A stretch of 64,000 nucleotides of DNA from an uncultured Lachnospiraceae bacterium (GCA_944383855.1 CALWRB010000042.1:1-64000); one strand, 5' to 3'; shown: positions 26,248 through 35,887, counted from the first letter of the stretch. A program made the numbers and translations. Notes: a model not told the origin generated them from the letters alone.

Positions 26248-27159
26248 ATGAAACGAACTAAAATCGGAGGACAGGCCGTGATCGAAGGCGTGATGATGCG
26301 CGGAAAGCATATGTATGCCATGGCAGTGCGCAACCCGGAAGGCGGCTTGACGATAGAGAAGAATGAATGGAAGGGTCTGGGTGTGAAAGGACCGTTTCGC
26401 CTGCCGATTTTGCGAGGCATCGCGGCATTTTTGGATTCCTTGGTGACAGGGACCAAAATTTTGATGCGCTCTGCGCAGATCGCGGGAGAAGACTGGGCGG
26501 ACGCCGCGGAGCCGACGAAGTTTGAGAAGTTTTTACAGGAAAAATTGGGGGATAAAATCAATGATGTGCTGATTTATACCAGTGTGTGCATTTCTCTGGT
26601 GTTGGGCATCGGTCTGTTTTTCCTGCTGCCGGTGTGGCTGGGGAGTTTCTTTCGGACATTTGTGCCTGTTTGGGCATTGGGCATTGTGGAGGCGGTCATT
26701 CGTATCGCGATTTTTCTGGGATACCTCTTTGCCATCTCCCGCATGAAAGAGATCCAGCGGGTGTTCCAGTACCACGGCGCAGAGCATAAGACGATCAACT
26801 GCTTTGAGAGCGAAAAGGAGCTGACGGTGGAAAATGTCCGCCCCTGCTCCAGACTGCATAAGCGCTGCGGTACGAGCTTTTTGTTTTTTGTCATTATCAT
26901 CAGCTGCATCGTGTTTTTGTTTGTGCAGACGGATTCCGTACTCAGCCGTATGCTCATCAAGCTGTGTCTGGTACCGTTTATTGCGGGGATCTCTTATGAA
27001 GTGATCCGCTGGGCGGGCGATTCGGAAAACCCTTTGGTGGCTGCGGTCAGCAAACCCGGTTTTTGCCTGCAGATGCTGACAACGGCGGAGCCTGCGGACG
27101 ATCAGATCGAAGCTGCGATCGCCGCGATGAAAGGGGTATTGGAAGATGAGCCGGAGTAA
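26248..27159 (+). CDS. DUF1385 membrane protein (YqhQ-like)
   Basis: A 303-residue integral membrane protein of unknown function. It begins with the family signature IGGQAVIEGVMMRG and contains QYHGAEHKTINCFE and RLHKRCGTSFLF, with conserved His and Cys that might bind metal. About five membrane segments lie between residues 110 and 265. The open frame extends upstream to 26158, but GAGAGGTGG before ATG 26248 and the start of conservation fix the N-terminus. DUF1385 genes are regularly found with rpmE, prmC and prfA in Clostridia, as here. The 3' end overlaps prmC by 14 nt. Confidence 0.92.
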   Translation: MKRTKIGGQAVIEGVMMRGKHMYAMAVRNPEGGLTIEKNEWKGLGVKGPFRLPILRGIAAFLDSLVTGTKILMRSAQIAGEDWADAAEPTKFEKFLQEKLGDKINDVLIYTSVCISLVLGIGLFFLLPVWLGSFFRTFVPVWALGIVEAVIRIAIFLGYLFAISRMKEIQRVFQYHGAEHKTINCFESEKELTVENVRPCSRLHKRCGTSFLFFVIIISCIVFLFVQTDSVLSRMLIKLCLVPFIAGISYEVIRWAGDSENPLVAAVSKPGFCLQMLTTAEPADDQIEAAIAAMKGVLEDEPE

Positions 27160-28033
27160 AACGGCAGAGGAAGCGCTTTGCATCGGCAAAGCACGTCTGT
27201 TTGCCTGCGGAAAGGAAAACGCCGCGATGGAAGCGACATGGCTGTTGATGGAAGCAAGCGGCATGAGCCGTCTGATGCTTTTGACCGAAGGCGAGAAAAT
27301 ATTGACGGACGATGCGTGGGAAAAATACGACGCTTTTTTAGGCGAGCGGGAGAAAAACCGTCCGTTGCAGTATATTTTAGGCAGCTGCGAATTTATGGGG
27401 CTGCCGTTTGCGGTGGGAGAAGGCGTGCTGATCCCCAGAGCGGATACGGAAGTGCTGGTGGAAGCGGCGCTGGAGGCGGCAAAGAAGGAAGACTTTCATT
27501 TTGCGGCGGATATTTGTACGGGCAGCGGCTGCATTCCGATCGCCCTTGCAAAAAACGGCATTGCAGTGACGTACGGTACGGATATCAGCGAAGATGCCCT
27601 TGCGTTCGCAAGAAAAAACGGCAAAGAGAATGGTGTAGATACTATTTTTTTGCAGGGGGATCTGTTTGGACCATTACCGGAAAATATGCGCGGAAAGTTT
27701 GATCTTTTGACCGCGAATCCGCCTTATATCACAGAGGAAGAAATGAAAACATTGATGGCGGAAGTGCGGGACTATGAGCCTTCCTTGGCATTGTTCGGCG
27801 GCAGGGACGGTTTGGATTTTTACCGCAGGATCGCGAAGGAAAGCCGTATCTGGCTAAAAGCAGGCGGTATGCTGTTTTTGGAGATCGGGCAGGCGCAGGG
27901 AAAAGAGGTCTGCGATCTGCTTCGGGCGCATGGTTTTGCCGAGATCAGAACGCTGCGGGATCTGGCGGGGCTGGATCGCGTGGTGTGCGGCAGAAAACTT
28001 GCGCAACATGAAGGAGAGAATGACGTATGCTGA
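27146..28033 (+). CDS. prmC: Release factor glutamine N5-methyltransferase
   Basis: PrmC methylates the Gln of the GGQ motif in release factors, which raises termination efficiency. The 295-residue protein has an N-terminal helical substrate domain, [12 protein letters not shown], the SAM-binding [15 protein letters not shown] and the catalytic NPPYIT motif. The ATG at 27146 overlaps the end of the DUF1385 gene, and the TGA stop at 28031 overlaps the prfA start at 28027. This tight packing with its substrate gene prfA is classic. The C-terminus ends in a short extension ([12 protein letters not shown]). Confidence 0.95.
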   Translation: MSRSKTAEEALCIGKARLFACGKENAAMEATWLLMEASGMSRLMLLTEGEKILTDDAWEKYDAFLGEREKNRPLQYILGSCEFMGLPFAVGEGVLIPRADTEVLVEAALEAAKKEDFHFAADICTGSGCIPIALAKNGIAVTYGTDISEDALAFARKNGKENGVDTIFLQGDLFGPLPENMRGKFDLLTANPPYITEEEMKTLMAEVRDYEPSLALFGGRDGLDFYRRIAKESRIWLKAGGMLFLEIGQAQGKEVCDLLRAHGFAEIRTLRDLAGLDRVVCGRKLAQHEGENDVC

Positions 28034-29100
28034 CACGTTTGGCGGAGTTAAAAGGAAAATACATCGCATTGGCAGATCAGGTCAATGACCCGGAGATCAT
28101 TGCGGATCAGAAAAAATGGCGTGCGCTGATGAAAGAGTACAGCGATATGACGCCATTGATGGAAAAATACGAACAATATCGCAAAGCGGAGGAAGTGCTG
28201 CAAGAAACGACGGAGCTTTTGGGCGAAAAACAGGACGAGGAGTTCCGTGCGCTGCTCAAAGAGGAATTGGCGCAAAGCAAGGAAGACATCGAGCGCTTAA
28301 AACAGGAGATCACGCTGCTGCTGCTGCCCAAAGACCCCAATGACAGCAAAAATGTCATTATGGAGATCAGAGGCGGCGCCGGCGGCGAGGAAGCCGCGTT
28401 ATTTGCGGCGGACCTGTTCCGTATGTATACACGTTACGCGGAGCGGCAAAAATGGAAAGTGGAGCTGATGAATGTCAACGAGAGCGATCTGGGCGGCATG
28501 AAGGAAATTTCGTTTCTGATCCAAGGGGAAGGCGCATATTCCCGCCTGAAGTTTGAAAGCGGTGTGCATCGGGTGCAGCGCATTCCTTCTACCGAAAGCG
28601 GCGGCAGAATCCATACCTCCACTGTAACGGTGGCGGTGCTGCCGGAAGCGGAGGAAGTAGATGTGCAGATCGATATGAACGATGTGCGGGTCGATGTGTT
28701 CCGTGCATCGGGAAACGGCGGGCAGTGTGTCAATACAACGGACTCCGCGGTGCGTATGACGCATATCCCGACCGGTATTGTGGTATCCTGTCAGAATGAG
28801 AAATCTCAGCTCAAAAATAAGGAGCAGGCGCTGAAGGTGCTGTATGCACGGGTGTATGAAAGAGAACGGCAGGCGCATGATGCCGCCATTTCCGCGGATA
28901 GAAAAGCGCAGGTCGGTACAGGCGACAGAAGTGAGCGAATTCGCACCTATAATTTCCCGCAAGGCAGGGTGACGGATCACAGGATCGGTCTGACGCTGCA
29001 TAAAATAGACAGTATTCTGGACGGAGATCTGGACGAGATCATGGACAGCTTGATTACAACTGCTCGTATGGAGCAGCTCAAAGAACATAACATGGCATAA
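28027..29100 (+). CDS. prfA: Peptide chain release factor 1
   Basis: RF1 recognises UAA and UAG stop codons and releases the peptide. At 357 residues it has the standard length and domains. The GGQ catalytic loop is [19 protein letters not shown], with Asn and Cys next to GGQ where many species have Ala and His. The codon-recognition helix region [17 protein letters not shown] is typical. RF1 does not read UGA, which is relevant because thiD in this window carries an in-frame UGA that RF2 would recognise. The gene is translationally coupled to prmC. Confidence 0.96.
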   Translation: MLTRLAELKGKYIALADQVNDPEIIADQKKWRALMKEYSDMTPLMEKYEQYRKAEEVLQETTELLGEKQDEEFRALLKEELAQSKEDIERLKQEITLLLLPKDPNDSKNVIMEIRGGAGGEEAALFAADLFRMYTRYAERQKWKVELMNVNESDLGGMKEISFLIQGEGAYSRLKFESGVHRVQRIPSTESGGRIHTSTVTVAVLPEAEEVDVQIDMNDVRVDVFRASGNGGQCVNTTDSAVRMTHIPTGIVVSCQNEKSQLKNKEQALKVLYARVYERERQAHDAAISADRKAQVGTGDRSERIRTYNFPQGRVTDHRIGLTLHKIDSILDGDLDEIMDSLITTARMEQLKEHNMA

Positions 29101-29145
29101 ACGGGGCAAATCAGGGAGAAAAACAGGTAGGAGGTTCGGGAAAAA

Positions 29146-29709
29146 ATGCGACAGCTGTGGAAATTGTTTTATACGTTTGCCAAAATCGGTGTCTGCACGT
29201 TCGGGGGCGGCTATGCGATGCTGCCGATGCTGCAAAGAGAAGTCGTGAACCACCAAAAATGGGCGACGGAAGATGAATTGATGGATTATTTTGCGATTGG
29301 TCAGTGTACGCCGGGGGTGATTGCCGTCAATACCGCGACATTTATCGGGTATAAAAAACGCGGTGTTTTGGGCGCAGCGTGTGCAACGGCAGGTGTCATC
29401 TTTCCTTCTTTGGTCATTGTGATGGTGATTGCGGCATTTTTACAGGTGTTTGCGCAGCTGGCAGTGGTACAGCAGGCGTTTGGCGGTATCCGTGTGGTAG
29501 TCGGTGTGCTGATTTTAAACGCGGTAAAAAGCTTATGGAAAAAATCCGTGGTCAACGGTTTTTGTGCTGCGATCGCGGCGGCGTCATTTGTGATATCCGG
29601 GTTTTTCTCGGTATCGCCGATCATTTTGGTAGTGGCAGGTATCCTGCTGGGGCTGATTTTGATGGTGGTACATGCGAAAAAAGACGGGAAGGGGGCGCAG
29701 CCGAAATGA
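29146..29709 (+). CDS. chrA: Short chromate-transporter (CHR) family protein, first of a pair
   Basis: A 187-residue membrane protein equal to one half of a full ChrA. It has the family start KLFYTFAKIGVCTFGGGYAMLPML and the ICTPGxxAxNTATF-type motif (GQCTPGVIAVNTATFIGYK), with about five to six membrane segments. Short ChrA proteins are usually encoded as adjacent pairs that form a heterodimer with opposite membrane orientation. Chromate export is known for some, but the substrate in anaerobes is often unclear. AGGAGG precedes the ATG. The TGA stop overlaps the next ATG (ATGA). Confidence 0.88.
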   Translation: MRQLWKLFYTFAKIGVCTFGGGYAMLPMLQREVVNHQKWATEDELMDYFAIGQCTPGVIAVNTATFIGYKKRGVLGAACATAGVIFPSLVIVMVIAAFLQVFAQLAVVQQAFGGIRVVVGVLILNAVKSLWKKSVVNGFCAAIAAASFVISGFFSVSPIILVVAGILLGLILMVVHAKKDGKGAQPK

Positions 29710-30281
29710 GTCAGCTGTTGATTTTGTTTTATGAATTTTTCAAGATCGGTCTGTTTTCCATCGGCGGCGGTCTGGCAACACTGCCGTTTTTATACCGTCT
29801 GGCGGACCGTTACGAGTGGCTGAGCAGTGCGGATATTGCGGATATGATCGCGGTGTCCGAATCCACACCGGGCCCTTTGGGTGTGAATATGGCAACGTAT
29901 GCGGGGTTTCAGTGCATGGGCGTTTTGGGCAGTGTGGTGGCGACGTTTGCTTTGGTGCTGCCGTCGGTGATCGTGATTATTTTGGTCTACCGTGTGCTGG
30001 AGAAAGTCAAGAACAGCCCGGTCGTGGAAGATATTTTTTATACCCTGCGTCCGACAGTAACGGGGTTGATCGGTGCGGCAGGTCTGGGCGTGATCGTCAG
30101 CGCGCTGTTTCATACGGAAGATGCAAGAAAGATTTTTACGGAAGGGCTGTGGCATCAGGTCGGGATCAAAGAATTGCTTTTATTTATCGGAATGATCATT
30201 TTGACCAACTGTTTCCCGAAAATACACCCTATTTTATTTATCGCCTTAGGCGCTGTGGTGGGGGTAGTGTTTGCCTTTTAA
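29706..30281 (+). CDS. chrA: Short chromate-transporter (CHR) family protein, second of a pair
   Basis: A 191-residue membrane protein homologous to the preceding gene, with YEFFKIGLFSIGGGLATLPFL and SESTPGPLGVNMATYAGF. The last segments (KELLLFIGMIILTNCFPKIHPILFIALGAVVGVVF) are characteristic of the second partner. The ATG at 29706 overlaps the stop of the first partner by 4 nt. The open frame upstream of it is only a shadow of the first gene. The two products should assemble together. A strong terminator follows. Confidence 0.88.
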   Translation: MSQLLILFYEFFKIGLFSIGGGLATLPFLYRLADRYEWLSSADIADMIAVSESTPGPLGVNMATYAGFQCMGVLGSVVATFALVLPSVIVIILVYRVLEKVKNSPVVEDIFYTLRPTVTGLIGAAGLGVIVSALFHTEDARKIFTEGLWHQVGIKELLLFIGMIILTNCFPKIHPILFIALGAVVGVVFAF

Positions 30282-30307
30282 AACGAAATAAACCGAAAAT
30301 AAATAAT

Positions 30308-30364
30308 AAAAAAACTGCGGAACCATCGACGGGGCTTTTTTGTCGAAGGCGCCGCAGTTTTTTT
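30308..30364 (+). terminator. Intrinsic terminator after the CHR pair
   Basis: AAAACTGCGG pairs with CCGCAGTTTT and an inner TCGAC/GTCGA helix stacks within. T7 follows. Confidence 0.85.
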
Positions 30365-30412
30365 CATGCCTGCTGTCCCTCTCTCATAAAATGGGAAAAA
30401 AGGGGGGAGAGT

Positions 30413-30883
30413 ATGAAGGCAGAGCTTTGGGTGATATGGGCGCTTTGGTGTGTGCTCGCGCTTTGGAGTTGGTACAGACAAAAAAACAGCGCATTGCTTC
30501 GGCTTTTTGAGGGCGGCTGCATGGCAGCGGTCTGTTTTTGCCTGATGCCCGCACTTTGCAGCGAAAATCGCCTGTGGTTTGGCGCGGTGGGGATACTGAC
30601 AGGCAGTATTTTGCTTTCTTTGGCGGAGCGCAATGGTTTTGGCAGATGGGGGAATCTGATTTGTGTGTTTGCGGCATTGGGCGTGCCCGTCTTTTGGCAG
30701 CAAGTCGCTCAGGAGCAGCCGCTTATGCTGGTCGCACTGCAAAGCGCACTTTGCGGCGCGATGTTATACCTGTGCTGCTGCGGTATTTTGCCGGAAGAAG
30801 GCAGCAGCAAGGAAAAAGCGTTCGCTGCGGCATTTGGCGGCGTGGGTTTTTTAGGCGGTATGGTCTGGCTGCTGCAGCTGTAA
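30413..30883 (+). CDS. Small membrane protein of unknown function
   Basis: A 156-residue hydrophobic protein, rich in Trp, Cys, Leu and Ala, with about five predicted membrane segments. The start at ATG 30413 follows GGGGGGAG by 4-5 nt; the longer open frame upstream is a shadow of the transporter genes and terminator. No family motif is recognised. It stands alone between the chromate-type transporter and glgP. It may be a lineage-specific membrane protein; no signal peptide is separable from the first membrane helix. Confidence 0.65.
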   Translation: MKAELWVIWALWCVLALWSWYRQKNSALLRLFEGGCMAAVCFCLMPALCSENRLWFGAVGILTGSILLSLAERNGFGRWGNLICVFAALGVPVFWQQVAQEQPLMLVALQSALCGAMLYLCCCGILPEEGSSKEKAFAAAFGGVGFLGGMVWLLQL

Positions 30884-30894
30884 AGGAATGGTAT

Positions 30895-30922
30895 TTGCAA
30901 AGGAAGGTAAGTCTGCTATAAT
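30895..30922 (+). promoter_or_regulatory. Predicted promoter of glgP
   Basis: TTGCAA and TATAAT are separated by 16 nt (17 if the hexamer is TTTGCA), 67 nt before glgP. Confidence 0.7.
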
Positions 30923-30989
30923 AAAATTAGCTCATTTTTTTTCCTGAGTGTTTGTACGGATCTAAACGAGATACGGAGGAGGGCATGCT

Positions 30990-33443
30990 ATGAGCCAAGC
31001 TATGATCGAAAAAGAAGAACTAAAGAAAATGATTTGCGAAAACATCAAAAAACTTTATCGTAAGACCATAGAACACGCGACCGATGAAGAACTGTACGAA
31101 GCAGCGGTGTATTCGATCCGCGATGTGATTAACGATAAGTGGATGAAGACCCACGAACAGTATTATGAACAGGACGTGAAGGTCGTTTACTACCTTTCCA
31201 TGGAATTTCTGATGGGCAGATTTTTCGGCAATGCGCTGATCAATCTGGAAATGTATGAGGAAGTGAAAGAAGTTTTCGAGGAGCTGGGCATCGATTACCG
31301 CAGGGTGGAAGATGCTGAGCCCGATCCCGCTTTGGGCAATGGCGGTCTGGGGCGTCTGGCGGCTTGTTTTTTGGATTCTCTTTCGACGATGCAGCTGCCT
31401 GCGTATGGCTGTGGCATTCGTTATCGTTACGGCATTTTCCGTCAGTGTTTGGAAAACGGCTATCAGGTAGAGGTGCCGGATAACTGGCTGGAAAACGGTG
31501 ACCCGTGGTGCATCAAAAGAAGCGAGTACGCCGTTGAGGTAAAATTCGGCGGCAGAGTGCGCGCGGTGCCTAAAGGAAATGGGGAGTACCGTTTTGAGCA
31601 GGAAGATTATCATTCCGTGATCGCTGTGCCGTATGATTACCCCGTCATCGGTTACGGCAACGATACGGTCAATACATTGAGATTATGGGAAGCGCGGGCA
31701 AAGAACCGTCTGGATCTGCATTACTTCAATCAGGGGGACTATCAGAAAGCGGCGGAGGAAGAAACATTGGCAGGCACACTCACAGATGTGCTTTACCCTG
31801 CCGATGAGCATTATCAGGGCAAAGAGCTGCGTTTGAAACAGCAGTATTTCTTTATTTCCGCGACGGTGCAGCGTGTGATCGCGCGCTTTAAGGAAAGACA
31901 TTCTGATTTCCATGAACTGCCGGATAAAGTGGCATTCCAGCTTAATGATACCCACCCGACCGTAGCGGTGGCGGAACTGATGCGTGTGCTGATGGACGAA
32001 AACGACGTGCCGTGGGACGATGCTTGGGAGATCACGCAGAAAGTCTGCGCGTACACGAACCATACCATTATGGCGGAAGCACTGGAAAAATGGCCGATGG
32101 AACTCTTTAGCCGTGTGCTGCCGCGTATTTATCAGATCGTGGAGGAGATCAACCGTCGTTTCTGTCTGGAACTGAACGCAAAGTACGGCTATGCGCCGGA
32201 AAAAATCCGCAGTATGGCAGTTATCGCGGACGGGCAGGTGCGTATGGCACATCTTGCCATTGTGGGCAGTCATTCCGTCAACGGTGTGGCAGCGCTGCAT
32301 ACGGAAATCTTGAAAAAACAGGAATTAAAGGAATTCTATCATCTGTATCCCGAAAAATTCAATAATAAAACAAACGGTATCACACAAAGAAGATGGCTGC
32401 TGCACGCAAACCCCGCTTTGGCAGAGCTGATCACACAAACCATCGGCGATGGCTGGATCACAGACCTGCCGCAGCTGGAAAAATTGCTGCCGTATGCCAA
32501 AAATCCGGAGTTCTGCGAGAAATTTATGCAGATACGCAGACAGAATAAGCAAGCGTTGGCAGACGAAATTTACCGCAGAAAAGGCATTGTCATTGACCCC
32601 GACTCTATCTTTGATATTCAGATCAAACGACTGCATGAGTATAAACGGCAGCTGTTGAATGTTTTGCATATCATTGGGCTGTATAATCAGCTGAAGATGA
32701 ACCCCGGCATGGAAATGGTGCCCAGAACCTTTATTTTCGGCGCGAAGGCGGCGGCAAGCTATCACAGAGCAAAACTGATCATCAAGCTGATCAACAGCGT
32801 GGCAGATGTCATCAATCGGGACGAAAGCATTCAGGGTAAGATCAAAGTGGTATTTTTGGAGAATTACTGCGTTTCCATGGCGGAAAAACTGATTCCCGCC
32901 GCAGATGTCAGCGAGCAGATCTCCACTGCCGGCAAAGAGGCTTCCGGTACGGGCAATATGAAATTTATGCTCAACGGTGCCGTAACGATCGGTACCATGG
33001 ACGGCGCGAATGTGGAGATTTTCGAAGAAGTCGGAAAGAAGAACATCTTTATTTTCGGTATGCGTGCCGAAGAAGTAGAAGAAAAATCGGTGGGCAAGTA
33101 TGACCCTTGGATGATCTACAATATGGACCAAGAGATCAGAATGGCGCTGAATGCGCTGATCAACGGGACGTTTGACAGTAATACGGAGCTGTTCCGTGAA
33201 CTGTACGATGCACTGTTAAACGGCGCGAACGGACAGCGCGCGGACGAGTATTTTATTCTGGAGGACTACAGAAGCTATGCGAATGCGCACCTTGCGATCG
33301 ATGCCGCATATCGGGATCCGGCAAGATGGGTCGAAATGGCAGTGACCAATGTCGCAAAAAGCGGGAAGTTTTCCAGTGACCGTACGATCAGACAGTATGC
33401 AGACGAGATCTGGCATTTGCAGACTGTGCCGATCGAACCGTAA
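30990..33443 (+). CDS. glgP: Glycogen/starch/alpha-glucan phosphorylase
   Basis: PLP-dependent enzyme of 817 residues that releases glucose-1-phosphate from alpha-1,4-glucans. Conserved regions: VYYLSMEFLMGR, ALGNGGLGRLAACFLDS, QLNDTHPTVAVAELMR, KRLHEYKRQ and the PLP site EASGTGNMKFMLNG with Lys658. The length and motifs are those of the large GH-related GT35 family. There is no glycogen synthesis gene cluster next to it, so the gene stands alone here. CGGAGGAGG precedes the ATG and a terminator follows. Confidence 0.96.
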   Translation: MSQAMIEKEELKKMICENIKKLYRKTIEHATDEELYEAAVYSIRDVINDKWMKTHEQYYEQDVKVVYYLSMEFLMGRFFGNALINLEMYEEVKEVFEELGIDYRRVEDAEPDPALGNGGLGRLAACFLDSLSTMQLPAYGCGIRYRYGIFRQCLENGYQVEVPDNWLENGDPWCIKRSEYAVEVKFGGRVRAVPKGNGEYRFEQEDYHSVIAVPYDYPVIGYGNDTVNTLRLWEARAKNRLDLHYFNQGDYQKAAEEETLAGTLTDVLYPADEHYQGKELRLKQQYFFISATVQRVIARFKERHSDFHELPDKVAFQLNDTHPTVAVAELMRVLMDENDVPWDDAWEITQKVCAYTNHTIMAEALEKWPMELFSRVLPRIYQIVEEINRRFCLELNAKYGYAPEKIRSMAVIADGQVRMAHLAIVGSHSVNGVAALHTEILKKQELKEFYHLYPEKFNNKTNGITQRRWLLHANPALAELITQTIGDGWITDLPQLEKLLPYAKNPEFCEKFMQIRRQNKQALADEIYRRKGIVIDPDSIFDIQIKRLHEYKRQLLNVLHIIGLYNQLKMNPGMEMVPRTFIFGAKAAASYHRAKLIIKLINSVADVINRDESIQGKIKVVFLENYCVSMAEKLIPAADVSEQISTAGKEASGTGNMKFMLNGAVTIGTMDGANVEIFEEVGKKNIFIFGMRAEEVEEKSVGKYDPWMIYNMDQEIRMALNALINGTFDSNTELFRELYDALLNGANGQRADEYFILEDYRSYANAHLAIDAAYRDPARWVEMAVTNVAKSGKFSSDRTIRQYADEIWHLQTVPIEP

Positions 33444-33462
33444 AAAAAAAGAAATTTTTTTC

Positions 33463-33493
33463 GCAGGCAGAAACCCCTCTGCCTGCTTTTTTT
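33463..33493 (+). terminator. Intrinsic terminator after glgP
   Basis: GCAGGCAG pairs perfectly with CTGCCTGC around an 8-nt loop; seven T follow. Confidence 0.92.
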
Positions 33494-33554
33494 CAGCGGG
33501 AATTTTGCGGCAAAAGATGTATTTTTCAGGCGGAAAAAGAAGATAGGGAAAGAT

Positions 33555-33584
33555 TTGACAGCGCCTTTGGTTTCGTGTTACAAT
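33555..33584 (+). promoter_or_regulatory. Promoter of the tRNA-Arg gene
   Basis: TTGACA and TACAAT are 18 nt apart, ending 18 nt before the tRNA. Confidence 0.75.
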
Positions 33585-33602
33585 ATTTCCTGCGTAAAAG
33601 AT

Positions 33603-33675
33603 GCACTCTTAGCTCAGGGGATAGAGCGTTCGCCTCCGGAGCGAAAGGCCGCAGGTTCGATTCCTGTAGAGTGCA
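33603..33675 (+). tRNA. tRNA-Arg (anticodon CCG)
   Basis: The acceptor stem GCACTCT pairs with AGAGTGC, with discriminator A. The D-arm, a five-pair anticodon stem TTCGC/GCGAA with loop CTCCGGA, and the T-arm containing TTCGATT are present. The anticodon is CCG, reading the Arg codon CGG. The 3' CCA is not encoded. Confidence 0.97.
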
Positions 33676-33680
33676 GAAAA

Positions 33681-33721
33681 AAAACGGAGCAAACGTTTTT
33701 TCGTTTGCTCCGTTTTCTTTT
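33681..33721 (+). terminator. Intrinsic terminator after tRNA-Arg
   Basis: CGGAGCAAACG and CGTTTGCTCCG form a perfect 11-bp stem with a T-only loop. A T-rich tail follows. Confidence 0.92.
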
Positions 33722-33733
33722 GATCGGCGGGAA

Positions 33734-33785
33734 GAAAAAAGCGGTCTTTTTCATCGGAAATACGAAAAAAACCGCTTGTTTTTGT
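33734..33785 (-). terminator. Intrinsic terminator for map
   Basis: On the minus strand AAGCGGTTTTT pairs with AAAAAGACCGCTT and is followed by T6. It directly follows the map stop. Confidence 0.7.
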
Positions 33786-33786
33786 C

Positions 33787-34659
33787 TTAATGCGTAATGA
33801 TCTCGTAGCCGTCTTCGGTGATGGCGATGGTATACTCCCACTGTGCGGAAAGAGAGCCGTCCTCTGTATAGATCGTCCAGCCGTTTTCCTCGTCTTGATA
33901 GAAGTCTTCTTCCCCGGCATTGATCATTGGTTCAATGGTAAATACCATACCCGGCACCAGTACCATATCCGTACCGCGGACACCGACATGGCAGACATAA
34001 GGATCTTCGTGGAAGTCATTGCCGACACCGTGACCGCCGATGTCATGCAGTACGGTGTAGCCTTTGCTGTAGGCGTATTCGCTGATGACTGCGCCGATGT
34101 CGCCCAAATGCCCCCAAGGTTTTACCTCTTTGAGCGCGAGGTCGACTGCTTCTTTCGTTGCTTCCACCAATGCCTTTGCCTCTGCGGAAACTTCACCGAT
34201 GCAGAACATACGGGACGCATCGGCATAGTATCCGTCCAAAATGGTGGTGACGTCTACATTGATGATATCCCCCTCTTTCAGGATCTCATCTTCACTGGGG
34301 ATACCATGGCAGATGACATCATTGATGGAGGTGCATACACTTTTGGGAAAACCGCAGTAGTTCAGCGGTGCGGGGATACCGCCGTGGGAAACGGTATAGT
34401 CATGCACCAGACGGTTGATATCTTCCGTAGACATACCGGCATGGATATTTTCGGCGACCATATCCAAAATTTCTGTATTCAATTTGCCTGCTTTGCGGAT
34501 CCCTTCCAGCTGCGCCTGTGTTTTCAGCAGTTTGCGGGGCGGAACGACTTCGCCCTGTTTTTTGAGCTGTTCCAGTTTTTCTTCCAAAGGCTGATGGCAG
34601 TATTTGTATTTTTTTCCGCTGCCACACCAACAAGGGTCATTTCTTCCGATTTTCAACAT
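33787..34659 (-). CDS. map: Methionine aminopeptidase, type I with N-terminal SEC-C zinc motif
   Basis: Removes the N-terminal Met from nascent proteins. The 290-residue enzyme starts with a SEC-C motif (RNDPCWCGSGKKYKYCH, residues about 6-22) that can bind zinc and associate with ribosomes or SecA-like partners. The catalytic pita-bread domain follows, with metal ligands in INVDVTTILDGYYADASR, GGHGVGNDFHEDP and FTIEPMI. The long form with SEC-C is common in Clostridia. A GGAAGG site lies before the ATG. The gene is monocistronic. Confidence 0.95.
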   Translation of the reverse strand: MLKIGRNDPCWCGSGKKYKYCHQPLEEKLEQLKKQGEVVPPRKLLKTQAQLEGIRKAGKLNTEILDMVAENIHAGMSTEDINRLVHDYTVSHGGIPAPLNYCGFPKSVCTSINDVICHGIPSEDEILKEGDIINVDVTTILDGYYADASRMFCIGEVSAEAKALVEATKEAVDLALKEVKPWGHLGDIGAVISEYAYSKGYTVLHDIGGHGVGNDFHEDPYVCHVGVRGTDMVLVPGMVFTIEPMINAGEEDFYQDEENGWTIYTEDGSLSAQWEYTIAITEDGYEIITH

Positions 34660-34789
34660 ACTTTAATGCCTTCCTTTCTGTGAGGCGTGATGCGCTTCGT
34701 TCTGTTTTGCTGCACTTATGGTATCACAAAAGCGGGGAAGAAACAAGACGAAATCAGTTCTTCCAAAAAGGTGGTTTTTCCGAAGCGGG

Positions 34790-34800
34790 TGTGATATAAT
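34790..34800 (+). promoter_or_regulatory. Predicted extended -10 promoter of cysK
   Basis: TGTGA-TATAAT provides a perfect -10 with an upstream TG. A -35 is weak (TGGTTT). In the 70-nt leader TCCGCGA and TTGCGGA can pair, but I see no T-box or known riboswitch. Confidence 0.55.
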
Positions 34801-34871
34801 CTTTGCAATCCGCGACTGATTTACTGTTTTTTTGTTGCGGAAAATGACTAAGGAAAGAAGGAGATCGTTTT

Positions 34872-35801
34872 ATGGCAGGATATTTTGACAGCGTGGAAGC
34901 GCTGATTGGTAATACACCGTTGGTAGAGTTGAAAAGATGGACCCAAAACAGCGCCTTGCAGGCAAGGCTGTTTGCGAAGCTGGAGATGACAAACCCCGGC
35001 GGCAGCGCGAAGGACAGAGTGGCAAGACAGATGATACTCGATGCCGAAGAAGCGGGGATACTGCGCTCCGGGGGCACGCTGATCGAGCCGACCAGCGGAA
35101 ATACCGGTATCGGTCTGGCACTGATGGCGGCACTGAAAGGGTATCACGCGATCATTGTGATGCCGGAAAGCATGAGTGTGGAGCGGCAGATGCTGATGAA
35201 AGCCTTTGGAGCGGAGTTGGTGCTGACCCCTGCCAAGTCAGGCATGGCAGGCGCCGTAGCAAAGGCGAAAGAGCTTGCGGCGGCAACAGAAGGGGCATGG
35301 CTGCCCGACCAGTTTGCCAATCCTTCCAATCCGAAAGCGCATTATATGACGACAGGCCCCGAGATTTGGGAGGCTTTAGAGGGAAAAGTAGATATTTTTG
35401 TGGCGGGCATCGGCACAGGCGGTACGATCTCCGGTGTCGGGAAATTTCTGAAGGAGAAAAATCCCACGGTGCGTATCATCGGCATCGAGCCTGCGTCCTC
35501 TCCGCTTTTGACAAAGGGGCAGGCAGGTGCGCATGGCTTGCAGGGGATCGGTGCGAACTTTGTGCCGGATACGCTGGATCGTGAGATCTGCGATGAGATC
35601 TTGACGATAACGGAGGAAGAAGCGTTTGCGGCAGCCAGACGTTTGACAGCGGAAGAAGGGATTTTGGCAGGTATCTCCGCAGGTGCCGCACTGCATGGCG
35701 CAAGCGTTGTGGCACAAAGAACGGAAAGCTGTAAGAAGCATATCGTCGTGCTTTTGCCGGATACGGGCGAGCGGTATCTGTCCGCCGGGTTATTTGCATA
35801 A
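34872..35801 (+). CDS. cysK: Cysteine synthase A (O-acetylserine sulfhydrylase)
   Basis: PLP-dependent enzyme of 309 residues that makes L-cysteine from O-acetylserine and sulfide. The PLP lysine is Lys47 in NPGGSAKDRVA. PTSGNTG binds the substrate carboxylate and GIGTGGT binds the PLP phosphate. The C-terminal end (LLPDTGERYLSAGLF) is typical of CysK rather than CysM. AGAAGGAG precedes the ATG. It is not in a cys operon here, and the serine acetyltransferase gene is not in the window. Confidence 0.96.
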   Translation: MAGYFDSVEALIGNTPLVELKRWTQNSALQARLFAKLEMTNPGGSAKDRVARQMILDAEEAGILRSGGTLIEPTSGNTGIGLALMAALKGYHAIIVMPESMSVERQMLMKAFGAELVLTPAKSGMAGAVAKAKELAAATEGAWLPDQFANPSNPKAHYMTTGPEIWEALEGKVDIFVAGIGTGGTISGVGKFLKEKNPTVRIIGIEPASSPLLTKGQAGAHGLQGIGANFVPDTLDREICDEILTITEEEAFAAARRLTAEEGILAGISAGAALHGASVVAQRTESCKKHIVVLLPDTGERYLSAGLFA

Positions 35802-35816
35802 AAGAAGGATAAAAAA

Positions 35817-35866
35817 ACAGTCGGTCGACAGCACAAGGTGCGCTGCAAACCGACTGTATTTTTTTT
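35817..35866. terminator. Bidirectional terminator between cysK and ytvI
   Basis: ACAGTCGGT pairs with ACCGACTGT; T8 follows on the plus side and T7 on the minus side. It serves both convergent genes. Confidence 0.85.
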
Positions 35867-35887
35867 GAGCGTCAAGATAGGATACAC

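Noticed and set aside
34801..34871. T-box or cysteine-specific riboswitch before cysK
   Set aside because: The leader is only about 70 nt and lacks the T-box sequence and a specifier stem; a single weak hairpin is present.
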